DNA of 64,000 nucleotides, from contig NZ_FMTP01000001.1 of assembly GCF_900100155.1 (NCBI RefSeq), positions 806,001 through 870,000 of the forward strand, in the 5' to 3' direction. The stretch comes from Ancylobacter rudongensis. GTDB taxonomy: Bacteria > Pseudomonadota > Alphaproteobacteria > Rhizobiales > Xanthobacteraceae. Position 1 is the first letter of the stretch, and each line of letters opens with the position of its first letter. The notes under the pieces were generated by a model. It saw nothing but the letters and a program-made list of their open reading frames with translations. It was not told the origin of the DNA and did no database searches. Shown here piece after piece: positions 53,467 to 63,284 of the stretch. Both the position numbers and the translations under genes were made by a program.

Positions 53467-56113
53467 GTGGGCGCTCCGCAGTGGCGGCGGGCAGGAAGAT
53501 GTCGACCCGCGTACCCTCGCCGGGACGGGAGGCGACGACAACACGGCCGCCATGGCGCTCGACCAGGCGCCGGACCAGAGCGAGGCCGAGGCCGAGGCCG
53601 AAGGGCTTTGTGCTGAAAAGGGGCTCGAACAGCCGCTGGGTGGCCTCCTCGCTCATGCCGACGCCATTGTCGGCGACGGTCAGCCGCACGCTCTCCTCCT
53701 CGCAGGCTGTTTCGATTCGGACCCGCCCCGCCGCGCCGCCGGCCGGGCGTTCGAGTACCGCCTGCATGGCGTTCTGGACCAGATTGACCAGAACCTGCCG
53801 CAGCCGCTCGCCATCGGCCTCGATCATGCGGTCGCACTGCAACTCCAGTTCGAGCGCGACCGGCGATAGCGCCCGCAGATCCGCCACCTGCTCGACGATC
53901 CAGGCGTCGAGCGCCAGCGGCACCATGGTGACATTGGGGCGGCGGGAGAATTCGAGCAGGTCGTCGATGATGCGCACGCAGCGGCGCACATTGCGCTGGA
54001 TCCGGTCGAGTTCGTTGCGCTCCCGCTCCCCGGCCATGCCGCCGGCCCGCTGCAGCACGGCGACAGAGGTGGCGAGCGTGCCGAGTGGGTTGCGCAATTC
54101 ATGGCTGACGGTCGCGGTGAGCTGGCCGAGGGCCGCGAGGCGCTCGCTGCGGGTGAGTTCCTCGCGCGTCTCGTAGAGTTTCTCCAGCGAGCCGACGAGG
54201 TTGCGCTCGGCGAGTTCCCGGCTCTCATTGGCCAGCACGATCCACCAGGCGCTGATCGCCAGCAGCGGCAGGAGAGCGAGGAAGATCCGCAGCAGCAGCG
54301 CGCCATTGTCGAGATGCGGCACATCCTCGCCTGGGTCGATCAGCCGGTAGGTGAGCAGAAACAGCGCGCCCGTCACCACTGCGAGGGCGACCAGAACACC
54401 GGCGACCTTCAAAAGCCGCTGCGGCATATGCGGGGCGATGCGCCGGGTGAACCCGCCACCGAAATAGCGCGAGCGCGAGGTCTCCAGATCCTGATGCGAC
54501 TTCTTGCAGGCGTCGTGGCAGTGCGCATCGAGGCTGCAGCACAGCGAGCAGATCGGACGCTCGTAGAAGCTGCAATAGGCCATGTCGTCCCGCTCATAGC
54601 CATGATCGCAGATTTCGCAGCGCAGCACCGCCGAGGGCTCTGAGCCGAGGCTCGGATGCACCGGTGGGCGGGCGAGATAGTAGCGCCCGCCGGTGGCGAA
54701 GCCGATCAGCGTCGCGGTCAGAAAGGCGACGAGGAATGAGAAGGGCGCGGCATAGGCCTGCATCAGCGGCCCCAGAATGCCGGTGAAGGCGGTGAGCGAG
54801 ACCAGCGAGCCCAGCGCCATGCCGCCGCAGCCCACCGGATTGATATCGTGCAGATGCGCGCGCTTGAACTCGATGAAGCCGGGGCTGACCTTGAGCGGCT
54901 TCAGCACCAGCAGGTCGGCGACGATCGCCCCGACCCACGCCATGGCGATGTTGGAATAGACCGCGAGCACCACCTCCAGCGTGTCGAAGATGCCGAGCAG
55001 CATCAGCAGCAGCGAGATGAGGATGTTGAACACCAGCCAGACCACCCGGCCGGGATGGTAGTGCGTCACGCGCGAGAAGAAGTTCGACCAGGCGAGCGAG
55101 CCGGCATAGGCGTTGGTGACGTTGATCTTGATCTGCGAGATCAGCACGAAGAACGTCGCGCAGAACAGCACCAGCGCCGGGTTTTCGAACACGTAGCCAT
55201 AAGCCACAATGTACATGTGGATCGGCTCCAGCGCCGCCGGACGCGGCAGGCCGCTGCCCAGCACGAGCACCGCCAGCAAGCCGCCGGCCAGGATCTTCAG
55301 CCCGCCGATCAGGATCCAGCCCGGCCCGGCCAGGATGACCGTGCTCCACCAGCCAAGCCGGTTGGCCGGCGTCTTCTCCGGCAGGAAGCGCAGATAATCC
55401 GCCTGCTCGCCGATCTGTACGACCAGCGAGCACATCATGCTGACCGCCGCGCCGAAGGCGAGCACGTCGAAGCCGCGCGAGCCGGTTTCCAGCCCGGCGA
55501 ACTGGGTCCACGCGGCGATGTCTTCCGGCGCCTTCACCGCGATCAGCACGAAGGGCAGCATCATCATCCCGACCCAGAGCGGCTGCGTCACCATCTGTAG
55601 CCGCGAGATCATGGTGATGCCCATGAGCGTGAGCGGGATGATCACCAGCGAGGAGACGATATAGCCCAGCACCAGCGGCACATCGGCGTAGATCTTCAGC
55701 GCCTGCGCCATGATCGCGCCTTCCAGCGCGAAAAAGATGAAGGTGAAGCTAGCATAGATCAGGGATGTGATGGTCGAGCCGATATAGCCGAAGCCGGCAC
55801 CTCGGGTCAGGAGATCGAGGTCGACGCCGTATTTGCTGGAGTAATAGGCGATCGGCAGGCTGGTGACGAAGATGAACGCCGAAACGACGAGGATCGCCAG
55901 CCCGGCATTCATGAAGCCGTAGCTCAGCGTGATCGAGGCGCCGATCGTCTCCAGCGCGAGGAAGGATATGCCTCCCAGCGCCGTGTTGGCGATGACGAAG
56001 GGCGACCAGCGACGGAAGGAGCGCGCGGTGTAGCGCAGCGAATAGTCTTCCAGCGTCTCGTTGGCGATCCAGGAGTGATAGGACCGCAAGGCGGGTAGGT
56101 CAGGCGTTTCCAC
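53456..56113 (-). CDS. NCS1 transporter - Cys-rich module - histidine kinase fusion
   Basis: 885 residues. Residues about 1-480 are a full NCS1 (cytosine/purine/allantoin permease) domain with about 12 helices, including the segment GVDLDLLTRGAGFGYIGSTI and the cytoplasmic loop SRLQMVTQPLWVGMMM. Residues about 498-540 hold at least eight Cys and two His (CEICDHG, CSFYERPICSLCC, CHDACKK), a zinc-ribbon-like module. Two more helices (about 568-590 and 605-625) lead to a coiled coil, the H-box S-H-E-L-R-N-P (His about 671) and an HATPase domain with D-N-G-V-G-M and GLGLGLALVRRL. The transporter half would sense or co-sense its substrate and control autophosphorylation. Neighbouring formamidase suggests a nitrogenous small molecule as signal. 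Confidence 0.9.
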   Translation of the reverse strand: METPDLPALRSYHSWIANETLEDYSLRYTARSFRRWSPFVIANTALGGISFLALETIGASITLSYGFMNAGLAILVVSAFIFVTSLPIAYYSSKYGVDLDLLTRGAGFGYIGSTITSLIYASFTFIFFALEGAIMAQALKIYADVPLVLGYIVSSLVIIPLTLMGITMISRLQMVTQPLWVGMMMLPFVLIAVKAPEDIAAWTQFAGLETGSRGFDVLAFGAAVSMMCSLVVQIGEQADYLRFLPEKTPANRLGWWSTVILAGPGWILIGGLKILAGGLLAVLVLGSGLPRPAALEPIHMYIVAYGYVFENPALVLFCATFFVLISQIKINVTNAYAGSLAWSNFFSRVTHYHPGRVVWLVFNILISLLLMLLGIFDTLEVVLAVYSNIAMAWVGAIVADLLVLKPLKVSPGFIEFKRAHLHDINPVGCGGMALGSLVSLTAFTGILGPLMQAYAAPFSFLVAFLTATLIGFATGGRYYLARPPVHPSLGSEPSAVLRCEICDHGYERDDMAYCSFYERPICSLCCSLDAHCHDACKKSHQDLETSRSRYFGGGFTRRIAPHMPQRLLKVAGVLVALAVVTGALFLLTYRLIDPGEDVPHLDNGALLLRIFLALLPLLAISAWWIVLANESRELAERNLVGSLEKLYETREELTRSERLAALGQLTATVSHELRNPLGTLATSVAVLQRAGGMAGERERNELDRIQRNVRRCVRIIDDLLEFSRRPNVTMVPLALDAWIVEQVADLRALSPVALELELQCDRMIEADGERLRQVLVNLVQNAMQAVLERPAGGAAGRVRIETACEEESVRLTVADNGVGMSEEATQRLFEPLFSTKPFGLGLGLALVRRLVERHGGRVVVASRPGEGTRVDIFLPAATAERPHVA

Positions 56114-56316
56114 GGGCTTCGCACCTTGTTTTGGCGGAGGCTAGTGGATCGCTTGGCGAGGGGCCAGCCTTTCATCTTCCCCCTGTCGCGCAGGCGGATG
56201 GGCGTTTCCTCCCGGCGTGGCCGGCGGAGGCATCGCCAGCCGCACCTGCCGGGGCGCCCCATCCTTCCCGAGAATACGGCCTGCGCCAGCCCGCGCGCCT
56301 CCGGCAGGCCTCCTGA

Positions 56317-56535
56317 TCGCGGTCGGGCCCGGGACGCCAGGGCATCGCCCATGTGATCGAGGACCATGTGCTCGACGATTACGCGCGCGCCGCCATTGCG
56401 GACGGGACGCTGGTCGAGGTGCTGGGGGATTGGAGCCCGAAACTGGCGAGCTGGTTTCTCTACTACCCCAACAGGCGGCACAGCAGCGCCACCATGCGCG
56501 CCTTTCTCGAATTCGTCCGACGATCGGCCCGTTAG
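56317..56535 (+). pseudogene. C-terminal remnant of a LysR-family regulator
   Basis: The frame reads Q-G-I-A-H-V-I-E-D-H-V and ends G-D-W-S-P-K-L-A-S-W-F-L-Y-Y-P-N-R-R-H with A-F-L-E-F-V-R-R, the typical last 65-70 residues of a LysR substrate-binding domain. The DNA-binding and the main ligand domains are absent upstream: the preceding bases up to 56114 do not continue the family in any frame and belong to the other strand's promoter region. It is therefore a decayed or truncated gene, and the intervening rearrangement may have joined the fmd/kinase block to the sensor block on its right. Confidence 0.7.
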
Positions 56536-56633
56536 GTCTTCGTCGTCCGCCGGTAGACAAAGCGGACCAACTCGGGGAGGTTCCGGCTCGACCATCCATC
56601 GGTCCGGGGATCTCCTGCGAAAGGTGACGCACA

Positions 56634-58226
56634 GTGTCGGGCAGCGAAGACCAGATGGAGACCTCGTTCCGCGTCACGCGCCTGCAACTCGCCGTGGCGG
56701 GCGGCCTGTCGCTCGCGCTGGTCGCCCTGTTCGTCGCGACCATGCCCTTTGCGCGCCTGCCGACGCACGACACCGAAATCCTCGTACCCGCCTATGCCGC
56801 CGCGACCTTTGTGCTGGAGGCGATGACGGCGGCCCTCCTTTTCGCGCTCTACAGTGCGAGGCGCCAGCTTCCACTGCTCTTCCTCGCCTCCGGCTACCTG
56901 TTCGGCGCCCTTATGCTCGCGCCCTGGGCACTGACCTTTCCGGGCGTCTTCACCGGCTTCGACATGGATGCGGGGCTGCAGGTCACGGCCGCCTTCGGCC
57001 TGTTGCGCCGGCTGGCCTTTCCGCTTTTCGTGCTTGCCTATGCTCTGGCCCCGCGTCGGGAGATCGCGACCAACGCCGCGCTGGTCGCGGTCAGCGTGTG
57101 CCTCGGGGCGACGGTGCTGATCGAGGCGACCCTGTTCTTTCGCGACTGGCTGCCGCCGCTGATGCGCGACGGGCGGCAGGTAAACCTGCTGTGGCAGGTC
57201 GTCCCCGCCCTGGCGATGATGCTCTATGCCGTTGATATCGTGCTGCTGCTCTGGTTTCGCCGTTCGGCGCTGAGCCTGTGGGTCTGCATCGTCCTCTTCT
57301 CGCTCAGCATCGAATTGCTGCTGATCTCCTATCTCGGTGGCGGCACGCGGCTGAGCGTGGGCTGGTGGGCCGGCCGGCTCTACGGTCTGGTGGCAATGAG
57401 CATCATCCTGCTGGTCCTGATCGCCCAGACCACGCTGGTGCATGTCCGCCTCGCCCGCACCGTGGCGGCCGAGTTGCGCAGCCGGGAGAAGCGGCTGACC
57501 GCGATGGAAGCGCTCTCCGCCTCGATCGCCCATGAGATCAACCAGCCCCTCGCCAGCATGGTGACAAATGCCGATGCGGCGCTGCGCTGGCTGTCCAAGG
57601 CCGAGCCGCGCATCGACAAGGCGGAGCTGGCGCTGCGCCGGATCGTCGAGGACGGGCACCGGGCCAATGGCGTGGTCGCGGGCATCCGCACCATGTTCAC
57701 CAAGGGCACGCGCGAGCGGGCCGAACTGGACCTTGCGGCCATCGTCGCGCAGGCAGCTTCGGAGGCGGCCCGCGACGCGCGCCATTTCGGCGTGGAGATC
57801 GCGGTCGAAGGCGAGCGCGAGGTGCCGCCCGTCATCGGCAACGCCGTGCAACTGCATCATGTGCTGCGCAACCTGATCGAGAACGCGGTCGATGCCGTGC
57901 GCACGGCGCCGCTGCGGGCGCGCCGCGTAACGGTGCGGCTGACGCAGGAGCCGCATGGCGACGTGCATGTCTGCGTCGCCGACACCGGCGCCGGCATCGC
58001 CGCCGAGGTGGCCGAGCGGCTGTTCGACCCCTTCGTCACCACCAAGCCCGGCGGCATGGGCATGGGGCTGATGTTCTGCCGCGCCGTGGTCGAGGCACAT
58101 GGCGGCAGCATCTGGGTCAGCGCGAACACGCCGCACGGGGCCATCTTCCATTTCTCGCTTCCCGTGGCGATCCTGTCTGTGGCAGACGCGCAGACGAGGC
58201 CCAGCGTGGAGGAGAAAGCCCGATGA
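56634..58226 (+). CDS. MASE4-domain sensor histidine kinase
   Basis: 530 residues. N-terminal eight-helix membrane domain (about 15-270) with the MASE4 pattern [26 protein letters not shown]-box [12 protein letters not shown] (His about 301) of the FixL type, HATPase with [14 protein letters not shown] and G-M-G-M-G-L. No PAS domain is seen. Starts at GTG 56634; ATG at 56655 is possible. It forms a pair with the regulator overlapping its 3' end by four bases (ATGA). The signal is unknown. Confidence 0.87.
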   Translation: MSGSEDQMETSFRVTRLQLAVAGGLSLALVALFVATMPFARLPTHDTEILVPAYAAATFVLEAMTAALLFALYSARRQLPLLFLASGYLFGALMLAPWALTFPGVFTGFDMDAGLQVTAAFGLLRRLAFPLFVLAYALAPRREIATNAALVAVSVCLGATVLIEATLFFRDWLPPLMRDGRQVNLLWQVVPALAMMLYAVDIVLLLWFRRSALSLWVCIVLFSLSIELLLISYLGGGTRLSVGWWAGRLYGLVAMSIILLVLIAQTTLVHVRLARTVAAELRSREKRLTAMEALSASIAHEINQPLASMVTNADAALRWLSKAEPRIDKAELALRRIVEDGHRANGVVAGIRTMFTKGTRERAELDLAAIVAQAASEAARDARHFGVEIAVEGEREVPPVIGNAVQLHHVLRNLIENAVDAVRTAPLRARRVTVRLTQEPHGDVHVCVADTGAGIAAEVAERLFDPFVTTKPGGMGMGLMFCRAVVEAHGGSIWVSANTPHGAIFHFSLPVAILSVADAQTRPSVEEKAR

Positions 58227-58843
58227 CGGACGCGGTGGTCTATGTCGTCGACGACGACCGCTCGGTGCTCGCCTCGCTGGAAAGCCTTCTGTCCTGCGAA
58301 GGCTATGCGGTGCTCACCTATGAGTCGCCGAAGGACTTCCTGAACGCCCGATGCCCGGACCTTCCCGGCTGTCTCATCCTCGATGTGCGGCTGCGCGGGG
58401 CGAGCGGGCTCGAATTCCAGCGCGAACTCGCGCGCGCCGGCATCGCCACGCCCATCGTCTTCATCACCGGCCATGGCGACGTGCCGATGTCGGTGACGGC
58501 GATGAAATCCGGCGCCGTCGAATTCCTGCTCAAGCCTTTCCGCGACCAGGACCTGCTCGATGCGGTGCGCGAGGGCATCGCCCGTGACCGCCAGCGCCGG
58601 GCGCGCGACGCCGAGATTACGGCGCTGCGCCGACGTCAGGCGGCGTTGACGCCGCGCGAGCGCGAACTGATGCCGCTCATCGCCAGCGGGCTGATGAACA
58701 AGCAGATCGCCGCCCAGCTGCAGCTGAGCGAGGCGACGGTGAAGGTGCACCGGGCCCAGATCATGCAGAAGCTGCAGGCACGCACCATCGCCGATCTGGT
58801 ACGGATCGCCGACCAGCTGGCCGCCCCTGGCTCCGGAGCGTAG
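58223..58843 (+). CDS. FixJ/NarL-type response regulator
   Basis: 206 residues. REC domain with V-V-D-D-D, phosphoacceptor Asp in L-I-L-D-V-R-L, Thr/Lys in F-I-T-G-H-G and L-K-P-F-R. C-terminal LuxR helix-turn-helix with [37 protein letters not shown]. It is the cognate partner of the MASE4 kinase gene it overlaps. Its targets may include the hydrolase-amidohydrolase operon immediately downstream. Confidence 0.9.
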   Translation: MTDAVVYVVDDDRSVLASLESLLSCEGYAVLTYESPKDFLNARCPDLPGCLILDVRLRGASGLEFQRELARAGIATPIVFITGHGDVPMSVTAMKSGAVEFLLKPFRDQDLLDAVREGIARDRQRRARDAEITALRRRQAALTPRERELMPLIASGLMNKQIAAQLQLSEATVKVHRAQIMQKLQARTIADLVRIADQLAAPGSGA

Positions 58844-58948
58844 AGACCTACACCCACCGGCCAATTGTGGCGCACCGGAGCGGCCGGCAAAGCTCGCCGC
58901 CATATGGCCGGGCCACTCGTTGTCCGGCGCGATGGACCCTTGCCGGGC

Positions 58949-59323
58949 ATGCGCAAGACAGTGGCAATCGTCGACGACGATCCCGCGGCTTTGGCGGCAT
59001 TGGGGGGACTGGTTGATGCACTCGGCTACCGGCCGCTGTGTTTTGCCGATCCCGCCGACTTCCTGGCGTCGGATTGGGCGCGATCGATCGATGTGCTTGT
59101 GGCGGATATTCGTCTGCGTGATTTCAGCGGCATCGTGCTCCATCGCCGCCTGCGGGCGCTAGGCCTGGACGTGCCGACCATCCTCGTGACCGCCTATCCC
59201 GACGAGGCGACGAGCCAACGGGCGTTGCGGGCCGGGTTCCACGGCTATCTCGCCAAGCCGGTGGTGCCTGAGGAGCTGCTCGCCTGCTTGCGCCGAGCGA
59301 CCGGGCAAGGCGGGCCAACCTAG
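58949..59323 (+). CDS. Stand-alone receiver-domain protein
   Basis: 124 residues, a single REC domain: V-D-D-D acidic pocket, phosphoacceptor Asp in V-A-D-I-R-L-R and Lys in Y-L-A-K-P-V-V. No output domain. It may act as a phosphate sink or shuttle for the adjacent kinase. An ATG at 58904 or even 58865 would lengthen it by Arg-rich residues that look like untranslated sequence, so 58949 is preferred. Confidence 0.78.
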   Translation: MRKTVAIVDDDPAALAALGGLVDALGYRPLCFADPADFLASDWARSIDVLVADIRLRDFSGIVLHRRLRALGLDVPTILVTAYPDEATSQRALRAGFHGYLAKPVVPEELLACLRRATGQGGPT

Positions 59324-59418
59324 CCGCAGGGCCAACAACACCCCTCCCCGCGCACAATTGTTCCGCCCGCGCCCCGCGTCCTACGAGTCCGGCAGACCCC
59401 ACCACGCAGGGATGTGCA

Positions 59419-60072
59419 ATGCCAACCGCAACTCCGACCCCCGGCAAGGAACTCCTCGATCCTGACAACCATGTCCTGGTGCTGATCGACTTCCAGTCGC
59501 AGATGGCTTTTGCGACCAGCTCGATCGATGCCGTCATTCTGCGCAACAATGCGGCGCTCATCTCCCGCGCTGCCGCCGGCTTTCATGTCCCGACCATTCT
59601 CACCACGGTGGCGGAGAAGAGCTTTTCCGGACCGATGTTCGCGGAAATCAGCGAGGCCTTTCCCGGCCAGGCGATGCTCGACCGGACCTCGATGAATACC
59701 TGGGAAGACGCGGCCGTCATCGCCCGGGTGAATGAGATCGGCAGAAGCCGCATCGTTTTCGCCGGCCTGTGGACCAGCGTGTGCATCGTCGGCCCGGCGC
59801 TGTCCGCCCTCGACCAGGGCTTCGAGGTCTTCGTCATCGCCGATGCCTGTGGCGATGTTTCCAGCGAGGCGCATGAGCGCGCGCTGCAGCGGATGATCCA
59901 GGCCGGGGCCCGGCCGATGACCTCGCTGCAATATCTTCTGGAACTGCAGCGCGACTGGGCCCGCACCCAGACCTACGAGATGACCACCGGAATCGCGAAG
60001 ACGTTCGGCGGCGCCTATGGCCACGGCATCGTCTACGCCAAGACCATGTTCGGCGCGTCGGAAGGTCATTGA
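59419..60072 (+). CDS. Isochorismatase-like (cysteine hydrolase) family protein
   Basis: 217 residues. Rossmann-like fold with the catalytic Asp in L-V-L-I-D-F-Q-S-Q and Cys in W-T-S-V-C-I-V-G. It is closest to the YcaC-type branch of the isochorismatase family, whose substrates are mostly small amides or ureas or unknown. It is followed by an alpha/beta hydrolase gene. The start at 59419 has an AGGGATGTGCA region before it. Confidence 0.85.
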   Translation: MPTATPTPGKELLDPDNHVLVLIDFQSQMAFATSSIDAVILRNNAALISRAAAGFHVPTILTTVAEKSFSGPMFAEISEAFPGQAMLDRTSMNTWEDAAVIARVNEIGRSRIVFAGLWTSVCIVGPALSALDQGFEVFVIADACGDVSSEAHERALQRMIQAGARPMTSLQYLLELQRDWARTQTYEMTTGIAKTFGGAYGHGIVYAKTMFGASEGH

Positions 60073-60080
60073 GGCGCGCC

Positions 60081-61049
60081 ATGAGCGATCATCCTGCCGC
60101 TCTGTCGCGACGGGCCGTTCTCGAATTGGGGAGCGCCACGGCCCTCCTCGCCACGCTCGGCCCGCTCGCTCCCGCTTTCGCCGCAACCATCGCCACTCAC
60201 GGAGCCCCTGCCATGACCACCATCACCACCAAGGACGGCGTCGAGATTTTCTTCAAGGACTGGGGTCCGAAGGATGCCCAGCCGATCATGTTCCACCATG
60301 GCTGGCCGCTGTCGTCGGACGATTGGGACGCGCAGATGCTGTTCTTCGTCCAGAACGGCTTCCGCGTCGTCGCCCATGACCGGCGCGGCCATGGCCGCTC
60401 GGCGCAGGTGTCCGGCGGCCACGACATGGACCATTACGCCGCCGACGCCTTCGCCGTGGTCGAGCATCTCGACCTGAAGAACGCCGTGCATATCGGCCAT
60501 TCCACCGGCGGCGGCGAAGTCGCCCGCTATGTGGCCAAGCATGGCGAGCCGGCCGGCCGCGTCGCCAAGGCGGTGCTGGTCTCCGCCGTGCCGCCGCTGA
60601 TGCTGAAGACCGACGCCAACCCGGAGGGCCTGCCGCTGGAGGTGTTCGACGGTTTCCGCAAGGCCACCGCCGACAACCGCGCGCAGTTCTTCCTCGATGT
60701 GCCGGCCGGCCCGTTCTACGGCTTCAACCGCGAGGGCGCGAAGGTCTATCCCGGCGTGGTCAACAACTGGTGGCGCCAGGGCATGATGGGCAGCGCGAAG
60801 GCGCATTATGACGGCATCAAGGCCTTCTCCGAGACCGACCAGACCGAGGATCTCAAGGCCATCGGCGTGCCCACGCTCGTGATGCACGGCGATGACGACC
60901 AGATCGTGCCGATCGCCGATTCCGCGCTGAAGGCGGTCAAGCTGCTGAAGAACGGCACGCTCAAGGTCTACAAGGGCTACCCCCACGGCATGCTCACCAC
61001 CCATGCCGAGGTGATCAACCCGGACCTGCTCGCCTTCATCAAGGGCTGA
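60081..61049 (+). CDS. Alpha/beta hydrolase (non-haem chloroperoxidase/esterase type), exported
   Basis: 322 residues. A possible Tat signal: [12 protein letters not shown] with an Ala/Leu core and P-A-F-A-A. The mature part is the chloroperoxidase-like hydrolase: [23 protein letters not shown], nucleophile elbow G-H-S-T-G-G and the C-terminal H-G-M-L. A second internal Met ([14 protein letters not shown]) starts the cytoplasmic form found in many relatives, so the signal may be an added extension. Start chosen at 60081, shortly after the previous stop; a second start at 60212 cannot be excluded. Confidence 0.82.
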   Translation: MSDHPAALSRRAVLELGSATALLATLGPLAPAFAATIATHGAPAMTTITTKDGVEIFFKDWGPKDAQPIMFHHGWPLSSDDWDAQMLFFVQNGFRVVAHDRRGHGRSAQVSGGHDMDHYAADAFAVVEHLDLKNAVHIGHSTGGGEVARYVAKHGEPAGRVAKAVLVSAVPPLMLKTDANPEGLPLEVFDGFRKATADNRAQFFLDVPAGPFYGFNREGAKVYPGVVNNWWRQGMMGSAKAHYDGIKAFSETDQTEDLKAIGVPTLVMHGDDDQIVPIADSALKAVKLLKNGTLKVYKGYPHGMLTTHAEVINPDLLAFIKG

Positions 61050-61077
61050 GCCCGGCACGCCCGCAGGAGTGCGGCCG

Positions 61078-61356
61078 ATGAAGCTCTATTTCGCCTCGCT
61101 CGGTGCCGGCCTGCTGGTCGGCATCGTCTACAGCCTCATCAATGTCCGCTCGCCGGCCCCGCCTGTGGTGGCGCTGGTCGGGCTGTTCGGCATTCTCATC
61201 GGCGAGCAAGTGGTGCCCGTCGCCCGGCATCTGTTAAAGGGCGACAGCCTGCGCGCCGCCATCGGCCTCTCCGACTGCTCCGACCACGTGCTCGGCCAAC
61301 TGCCCGGCCGCAAGGCCGGCGCCGGCGAGGGCCCCGAGGCACCACCCGGTTCCTGA
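61078..61356 (+). CDS. XapX-domain membrane protein
   Basis: 92 residues. Two hydrophobic helices (about 3-20 and 33-50) with V-R-S-P-A-P-P-V-V-A-L-V-G-L-F-G between, the XapX motif. Small two-helix proteins of this family are found next to hydrolase and amidohydrolase genes, function unknown. The CAGGAG site fixes the ATG at 61078; a GTG at 61069 is less likely. The cytoplasmic tail is hydrophilic. Confidence 0.8.
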   Translation: MKLYFASLGAGLLVGIVYSLINVRSPAPPVVALVGLFGILIGEQVVPVARHLLKGDSLRAAIGLSDCSDHVLGQLPGRKAGAGEGPEAPPGS

Positions 61357-61387
61357 CCGGCTGCCCCTCTCAGCGGAGACCGCGATC

Positions 61388-63253
61388 ATGCCATCCACCG
61401 CCGATCTGATCCTGTTCAACGGCAAGGTCACGACGCTCGACCGTTCCAATCCGCAGGCCGAGGCGGTGGCGATCAGGGACGGCAAGGTGCTGTTCGCCGG
61501 CGCGGCGCGCGAGGCGATGGCACTGGCCGGCGAGGCGACGACGCGGCTCGACCTTGGCGGGCGCCGGGTGATTCCGGGCCTGATCGACAGCCACATGCAC
61601 ATCATCCGCGGCGGGCTGAACTACAATATGGAGCTGCGCTGGGACGGGGTGCGCTCGCTCGCCCACGCAATGGAAATGCTGAAGAAGCAGGTCGACAACA
61701 CCCCTGCGCCGCAATGGGTGCGCGTGGTCGGCGGCTTCAGCGAGTACCAGTTCGCGGAAAAGCGCCTGCCGACGCTGGAGGAGATCAACGCGATCGCCCC
61801 CGACACGCCGGTGTTCATCCTGCATCTCTACGACCGCGCCTTGCTCAACGGGGCCGCGCTGCGGGCGGTGGGCTACACGAAAGACACGCCGAACCCGCCC
61901 GGCGGCGAGATCGCGCGCGACGGCGCGGGCAACCCAACGGGCCTGCTGCTCGCCCAGCCCAACGCGACCATTCTCTATGCAACGCTCGCCAAGGGGCCGA
62001 AGCTGCCGGTCGCGTACCAGAAAAACTCCACCCGCCATTTCATGCGCGAGGTGAACCGGCTCGGCGTCACCGGCGTCATCGACGCCGGCGGCGGCTTCCA
62101 GAACTACCCGGACGACTACGCGATCATCGAGGAACTGCATCGCGACGGCGAACTCACCATCCGCATCGCCTACAACCTCTTCACCCAGAAGCCGAAGGAG
62201 GAGCTTGCCGACTTCACCGGCTGGGCGAAGCAGGTGAAGCCCGGCCAGGGCGACGACCTCTACCGCACCAATGGCGCCGGCGAGATGCTGGTCTATTCCG
62301 CCGCCGATTTCGAGGATTTCAGGGTCGAGCGTCCCGATATGCCCGCGAGCATGGAAGGCGACCTCGAACCCGTCATCCGCCTGCTGGCGCAGAACCGCTG
62401 GCCGTGGCGGATGCACGCGACCTATGACCAGACCATCTCCCGCGCGCTCGACGTGTTCGAGACGGTCAATCGCGACGTGCCGCTCGAAGGGCTCAACTGG
62501 TTCTTCGACCATGCCGAGACCGTCACCGACCGCAACATCGCGCGTATCGCCCGGCTCGGCGGCGGCATCGCGGTGCAGCACCGGATGGCCTTTCAGGGCG
62601 AGTATTTCACCGAGCGCTACGGCGCCCGCGCCGCCGAGCGCACACCGCCGGTGCGGCGCATGCTGGAGATGGGTGTGAAGGTGGGCGCGGGCACCGATGC
62701 CACCCGTGTCGCGTCCTACAATCCCTGGATCTCGCTGGCCTGGCTGGTCACCGGCCGCACGGTGGGCGGGCTCGCCCTCTACCCCGCCGCGAACCGGCTC
62801 GACCGCGAGACGGCGCTGCGCCTGTGGACGCAAGCGAACACGTGGTTCTCCAGTGAAGAGGGCAAGAAGGGGCAGATCGCCCCCGGGCAGCTGGCCGACA
62901 TCGCCGTGCTCTCGGATGACTACTTCGCCGTACCGGAGGACGCCATCGCCGACATCACCGCAGTGCTGACGCTGCTCGGCGGCACGCCGGTGCATGGGGC
63001 CGGCGACTTCAAGGACCTCGCGCCCGAACTGCCGCCGGCGATGCCGGACTGGTCGCCGGTACGGACCTTCGGCGGCTACCAGCAACGCGCACAAGCGGGC
63101 GCACCCCGGCACGCCTTCGCCCGGCTGTGCGGCTGCGCCCGGGAATGCAACGTCCACGGCCATGCGCATGCCGGCGCCTTGCAAGCGCAGGTGCCGGCCT
63201 CGGACGCGCGAAGCTTCTGGGGCGCGCTCGGCTGCGCCTGCTGGGCGGTGTGA
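61388..63253 (+). CDS. Amidohydrolase (YtcJ-like, amidohydrolase family 3)
   Basis: 621 residues. Metal-binding His pair in L-I-D-S-H-M-H and other metal ligands in RMHATYDQ, WFFDHAETV and AGTDATR. The YtcJ-type layout of a beta-sandwich with the barrel is present. The last 60 residues are unusual: C-G-C-A-R-E-C-N-V-H-G-H-A-H, then G-A-L-G-C-A-C, a Cys/His-rich tail that could bind metal. The substrate is unknown, likely an amide or cyclic imide/ureide. Operon with upstream hydrolases and downstream exporter. Confidence 0.85.
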   Translation: MPSTADLILFNGKVTTLDRSNPQAEAVAIRDGKVLFAGAAREAMALAGEATTRLDLGGRRVIPGLIDSHMHIIRGGLNYNMELRWDGVRSLAHAMEMLKKQVDNTPAPQWVRVVGGFSEYQFAEKRLPTLEEINAIAPDTPVFILHLYDRALLNGAALRAVGYTKDTPNPPGGEIARDGAGNPTGLLLAQPNATILYATLAKGPKLPVAYQKNSTRHFMREVNRLGVTGVIDAGGGFQNYPDDYAIIEELHRDGELTIRIAYNLFTQKPKEELADFTGWAKQVKPGQGDDLYRTNGAGEMLVYSAADFEDFRVERPDMPASMEGDLEPVIRLLAQNRWPWRMHATYDQTISRALDVFETVNRDVPLEGLNWFFDHAETVTDRNIARIARLGGGIAVQHRMAFQGEYFTERYGARAAERTPPVRRMLEMGVKVGAGTDATRVASYNPWISLAWLVTGRTVGGLALYPAANRLDRETALRLWTQANTWFSSEEGKKGQIAPGQLADIAVLSDDYFAVPEDAIADITAVLTLLGGTPVHGAGDFKDLAPELPPAMPDWSPVRTFGGYQQRAQAGAPRHAFARLCGCARECNVHGHAHAGALQAQVPASDARSFWGALGCACWAV

Positions 63254-63284
63254 CAGGCGCCCTGCGGGCGAGAAGGAGACAGAG

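Noticed and set aside
56126-56316. Small open frames upstream of the LysR fragment
   Set aside because: No family resemblance and no continuity with the LysR frame; the stretch also holds the promoter region of the minus-strand kinase gene.
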